Position numbers and translations under genes: made by a program
Shown here: positions 61,876-64,000 of the stretch, piece by piece
Position numbering within the stretch: the stretch's first letter is position 1
Layout: the number at the start of each line of letters is the position of its first letter
Notes under the pieces: generated by a model
What the model was told of the DNA's origin: nothing
What the model saw: the letters and a program-made list of their open reading frames with translations, nothing else
Databases searched by the model: none
Assembly (NCBI RefSeq): GCF_003590875.1
Contig: NZ_QYUN01000002.1
Span: 3,100,001 to 3,164,000 of the forward strand
Direction: 5' to 3'
DNA length: 64,000 nucleotides
Source: Noviherbaspirillum cavernae
Lineage (GTDB): Bacteria; Pseudomonadota; Gammaproteobacteria; Burkholderiales; Burkholderiaceae_D

Positions 61876-64000
61876 TCAAGGATTACTGGGCGTCGTCACC
61901 AATTGGTAACCGGGAATGCTTTGTTGCATTGCATCCAGCGGATTGGAACCCAGACGCGCGAGCCCGGTGAGTTCAAGCTGGAAAAAGAGCGATGTGGTTG
62001 CCTGTCCCGTCGAAGTCGGGATTCTCTGACCGACCACGCGGAAGACCCAGCAGTCGGCCTTGTATTCAAGACCGAGCAAGCCTTCCGCGACTCTCCGGTC
62101 CAGGAGCGAGTAGTTTACACGTGCTGCGCCGTACCAGCGCCTTGCGATCGGCCATTGGCCGGAGACGTCCACCTGCTCAAGCTGCGGGTTCTGGGTCCGA
62201 TCAAGACGATATGCAACATTCAACACTTTTTTGGGTGCCGGCTGCCAGCGCACGCCATAGTTGGCGCGGTTCATGATGTTCTGGGTCTGGCTGTATTGAA
62301 GATTGCCATCCACGCTGACGGCTTGCGAAATCCGGCCGGTGGCGGACACCAGCATGTCCGAACGGCTGTCGTTGGTCGCGGCGCCGAGCGTCACGCTTTG
62401 CGGTTCAAAATAAAAGCGCTGGCCCACGGCAACGCGCATGCGCTCAACGCCGCTCGGTTCGATGTAGCGCGAGACCACAGCACCGGTCAGCTGGTTTGCA
62501 TCGCTGATGCGGTCATTGCCGACAAAGCGGTTTTCACTGAACAGTTGCGCAAAACTCAGGTCCGCAATCCCGCTGTCAAATATGGGGAAATCGTTCTGGT
62601 TGCGGTAAGGCGTGTACACATAGAACAGCCGCGGCTCCAGCGTCTGCGTCATCGACTGGCCGAAAAACCTGGCATCGCGTTCAAAGACCAGGCCGCTGTC
62701 AATAGAGAATGTCGGCAACACGCGCGACAGGTTCGTCGGCTGGCCGGGCACCTGGTTTTGCAGATGGTACTGACTCGCATGCAATGCCAGTTTCGGCGTC
62801 AGGAACCCGCCTGGATGTATTAGTGGATAAGAGATTTTCGGATTGACGTAAAGGCGATCGCCTCGCACCAGATTCGGATGCCACCACCGTGTGACGTCCG
62901 ATTCCACGGACCAGTCGAAGCCGCCGACATCGAGGCGGCTGGCGGTAAGCATCAATTGCGGCAGGCGATCATATGGACGTCCAATCGGCGCCAGCGGATC
63001 CTGCAGCACCTGGTAATTGGATGCGCGCGCCAATGCGCTCCAGTAAGTGCTGCCGTAGGTCAGCGTCATGTCCCGCAGCAGCAGCCGCTGCGTCACCCCC
63101 GTGATGCTGCGCGCAAAATCGCTCGGATAATCGTCATCCGATGCGGCGTTGATGTTCCAGTTATATGTCCACCCCGGCGCAAACGCATGCGTGTGGATCG
63201 ATGACACGGCCCAGCGGTCGGTCTTGGTGACCTGATCGTTCAGCATCCCTTCGACGGTTGTCTGCCCGGAAAACGTCGGCTCGAGATAGCGGCCTTCGGC
63301 ACCCATGTGCAGGCCGCGCCGCGACATGTATCGCGGGTACAAGGTCAGATCGCGATTGGGTGCGATATTGAAATAGTACGGCGTCGTGACTTCAAAACCG
63401 CCCCGGTTGGTAGAGCCGATGGTCGGCGGCAAAAAGCCCGACTTGCGCTCGCCCGACAGCGGAAACGACATGGCAGGCGTTGCGAGGATCGGCACGCCCT
63501 TGAAGTAGAGCAGGCTTTTATAGGCAACGCCGAGGTCGAGGCCCGAATCGAGCTTCAGCGTGTCGGCCTTGAGATACCAGTCGGGATCGGGGCTTTCGCA
63601 GGTGCTGTAGGTACCCTCGCTGACGAGAGCGCGATCTTCCGCTTCAAAATCGACGCGTTCCGCTTGTCCCTGTCCGTTGTTGGCACCGAGCCGATAGGTA
63701 GGGTTGAGCGCATAGCCTTCGCCCGAATCCATCTTGTACCTGAATTCGTCGGCGGTGTAGGTATCGCCGAAGCGTCGCATGCGCACGTTGCCGACCGCTT
63801 CGACCTCGTCTTCAACGATGCGATAGGTTGCCTTGTCGGAAGTGACAGTCGTCTGTCCCTTGTTGATTTCGACATCCCTTTCCATGAAGACTTCACGGTC
63901 CGGCCGACCGGTCATCTGTTCTGCATTGATGATCGACGGTGCGTTTTTGTCATCTTCCTTGCTGGCACGCGCGCCTGCAGTCTGCGCCGACACCAATGCC
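61876..64000 (-). CDS. lptD: LptD, LPS-assembly outer-membrane protein (N-terminus outside window)
   Basis: About 708 residues are visible; the frame stays open through the window edge, so the start and signal peptide lie outside. The visible N-terminus belongs to the region just after the signal peptide. The OstA/LptA-like beta-jellyroll has INAEQMTGRPDREVFMERDVEINKG, DKATYRIVEDEVEAVGN and the YTADEFRY region; the rest is a long C-terminal barrel domain starting near GAEGRYLEPT. It inserts LPS at the outer membrane with LptE, and SurA (next gene) helps it fold. Confidence 0.96.
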   Translation of the reverse strand, partial: ALVSAQTAGARASKEDDKNAPSIINAEQMTGRPDREVFMERDVEINKGQTTVTSDKATYRIVEDEVEAVGNVRMRRFGDTYTADEFRYKMDSGEGYALNPTYRLGANNGQGQAERVDFEAEDRALVSEGTYSTCESPDPDWYLKADTLKLDSGLDLGVAYKSLLYFKGVPILATPAMSFPLSGERKSGFLPPTIGSTNRGGFEVTTPYYFNIAPNRDLTLYPRYMSRRGLHMGAEGRYLEPTFSGQTTVEGMLNDQVTKTDRWAVSSIHTHAFAPGWTYNWNINAASDDDYPSDFARSITGVTQRLLLRDMTLTYGSTYWSALARASNYQVLQDPLAPIGRPYDRLPQLMLTASRLDVGGFDWSVESDVTRWWHPNLVRGDRLYVNPKISYPLIHPGGFLTPKLALHASQYHLQNQVPGQPTNLSRVLPTFSIDSGLVFERDARFFGQSMTQTLEPRLFYVYTPYRNQNDFPIFDSGIADLSFAQLFSENRFVGNDRISDANQLTGAVVSRYIEPSGVERMRVAVGQRFYFEPQSVTLGAATNDSRSDMLVSATGRISQAVSVDGNLQYSQTQNIMNRANYGVRWQPAPKKVLNVAYRLDRTQNPQLEQVDVSGQWPIARRWYGAARVNYSLLDRRVAEGLLGLEYKADCWVFRVVGQRIPTSTGQATTSLFFQLELTGLARLGSNPLDAMQQSIPGYQLVTTPSNP

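Noticed and set aside
1..64000. CRISPR arrays, rRNA and tRNA genes
   Set aside because: No regularly spaced direct repeats or tRNA- or rRNA-like segments were noticed in the intergenic gaps, all of which are shorter than 400 bases. A dedicated scan was not possible.

Overview
The window is about 60% GC and reads as a betaproteobacterial chromosome, most likely Burkholderiales/Oxalobacteraceae (Herbaspirillum- or Noviherbaspirillum-like). This rests on two conserved blocks (miaB-phoH-ybeY-corC-lnt-glyQ-glyS-gmhB-plsC and lptD-surA-pdxA-rsmA) beside a complete XrtA (exosortase A)/PEP-CTERM exopolysaccharide locus. The taxonomic call is inference from gene order and protein character; no search was run.

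Region 1 (1-22,000). The C-terminal end of a TPR protein (PrsT type) converges on a roughly 21 kb run of 17 minus-strand genes, read from 21,676 down to 445. It encodes a chain-length determinant, tyrosine autokinase, outer-membrane protein, ATPase, UDP-GlcNAc 2-epimerase, XrtA-type deacetylase, FemAB-like protein, glycosyltransferases, exosortase A with a fused EpsI domain, an asparagine-synthase-like amidotransferase, an O-antigen-ligase-like protein, two more deacetylases and a flippase. Most junctions overlap by 4 nt or are shorter than 20 nt. A divergent plus-strand gene (22,018) encodes the polysaccharide export lipoprotein.

Region 2 (22,700-44,900). A minus-strand operon carries the XrtA-associated PLP decarboxylase, AMP-forming ligase, sigma-54 activator PrsR, histidine kinase PrsK and the initiating sugar transferase. 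Next come a PEP-CTERM protein gene, a four-gene cassette (Tat-exported protein, PqqD-like protein, HprK-related kinase, nucleotidyltransferase), a RIFT-barrel lipoprotein, and a very large VanZ/O-antigen-ligase fusion that carries a beta-sandwich-like insertion in its periplasmic loop. The rest of the XrtA set (acyl carrier protein and two alpha/beta hydrolases) lies with another glycosyltransferase at 40.5-43.7 kb, followed by a second PEP-CTERM protein gene. Both PEP-CTERM genes have near-perfect sigma-54 (-24/-12) promoters at the same distance upstream, and a weaker match precedes the export gene. PrsK/PrsR probably co-regulates secreted proteins and polymer export.

Region 3 (45,000-64,000) is housekeeping: tRNA modification, RNA processing, lipoprotein acylation, glycyl-tRNA synthetase, heptose and phospholipid synthesis, then outer-membrane biogenesis (lptD-surA), pdxA, rsmA and gloA. 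One IS630-family element (56,981-58,031) sits exactly at the stop codon of a SprT-like metalloprotease gene and recreates that stop.

No rRNA, tRNA or CRISPR array was seen. The best candidates for something undescribed are the Tat protein/PqqD/HprK-like/nucleotidyltransferase cassette and the polymerase-like fusion with an inserted module.
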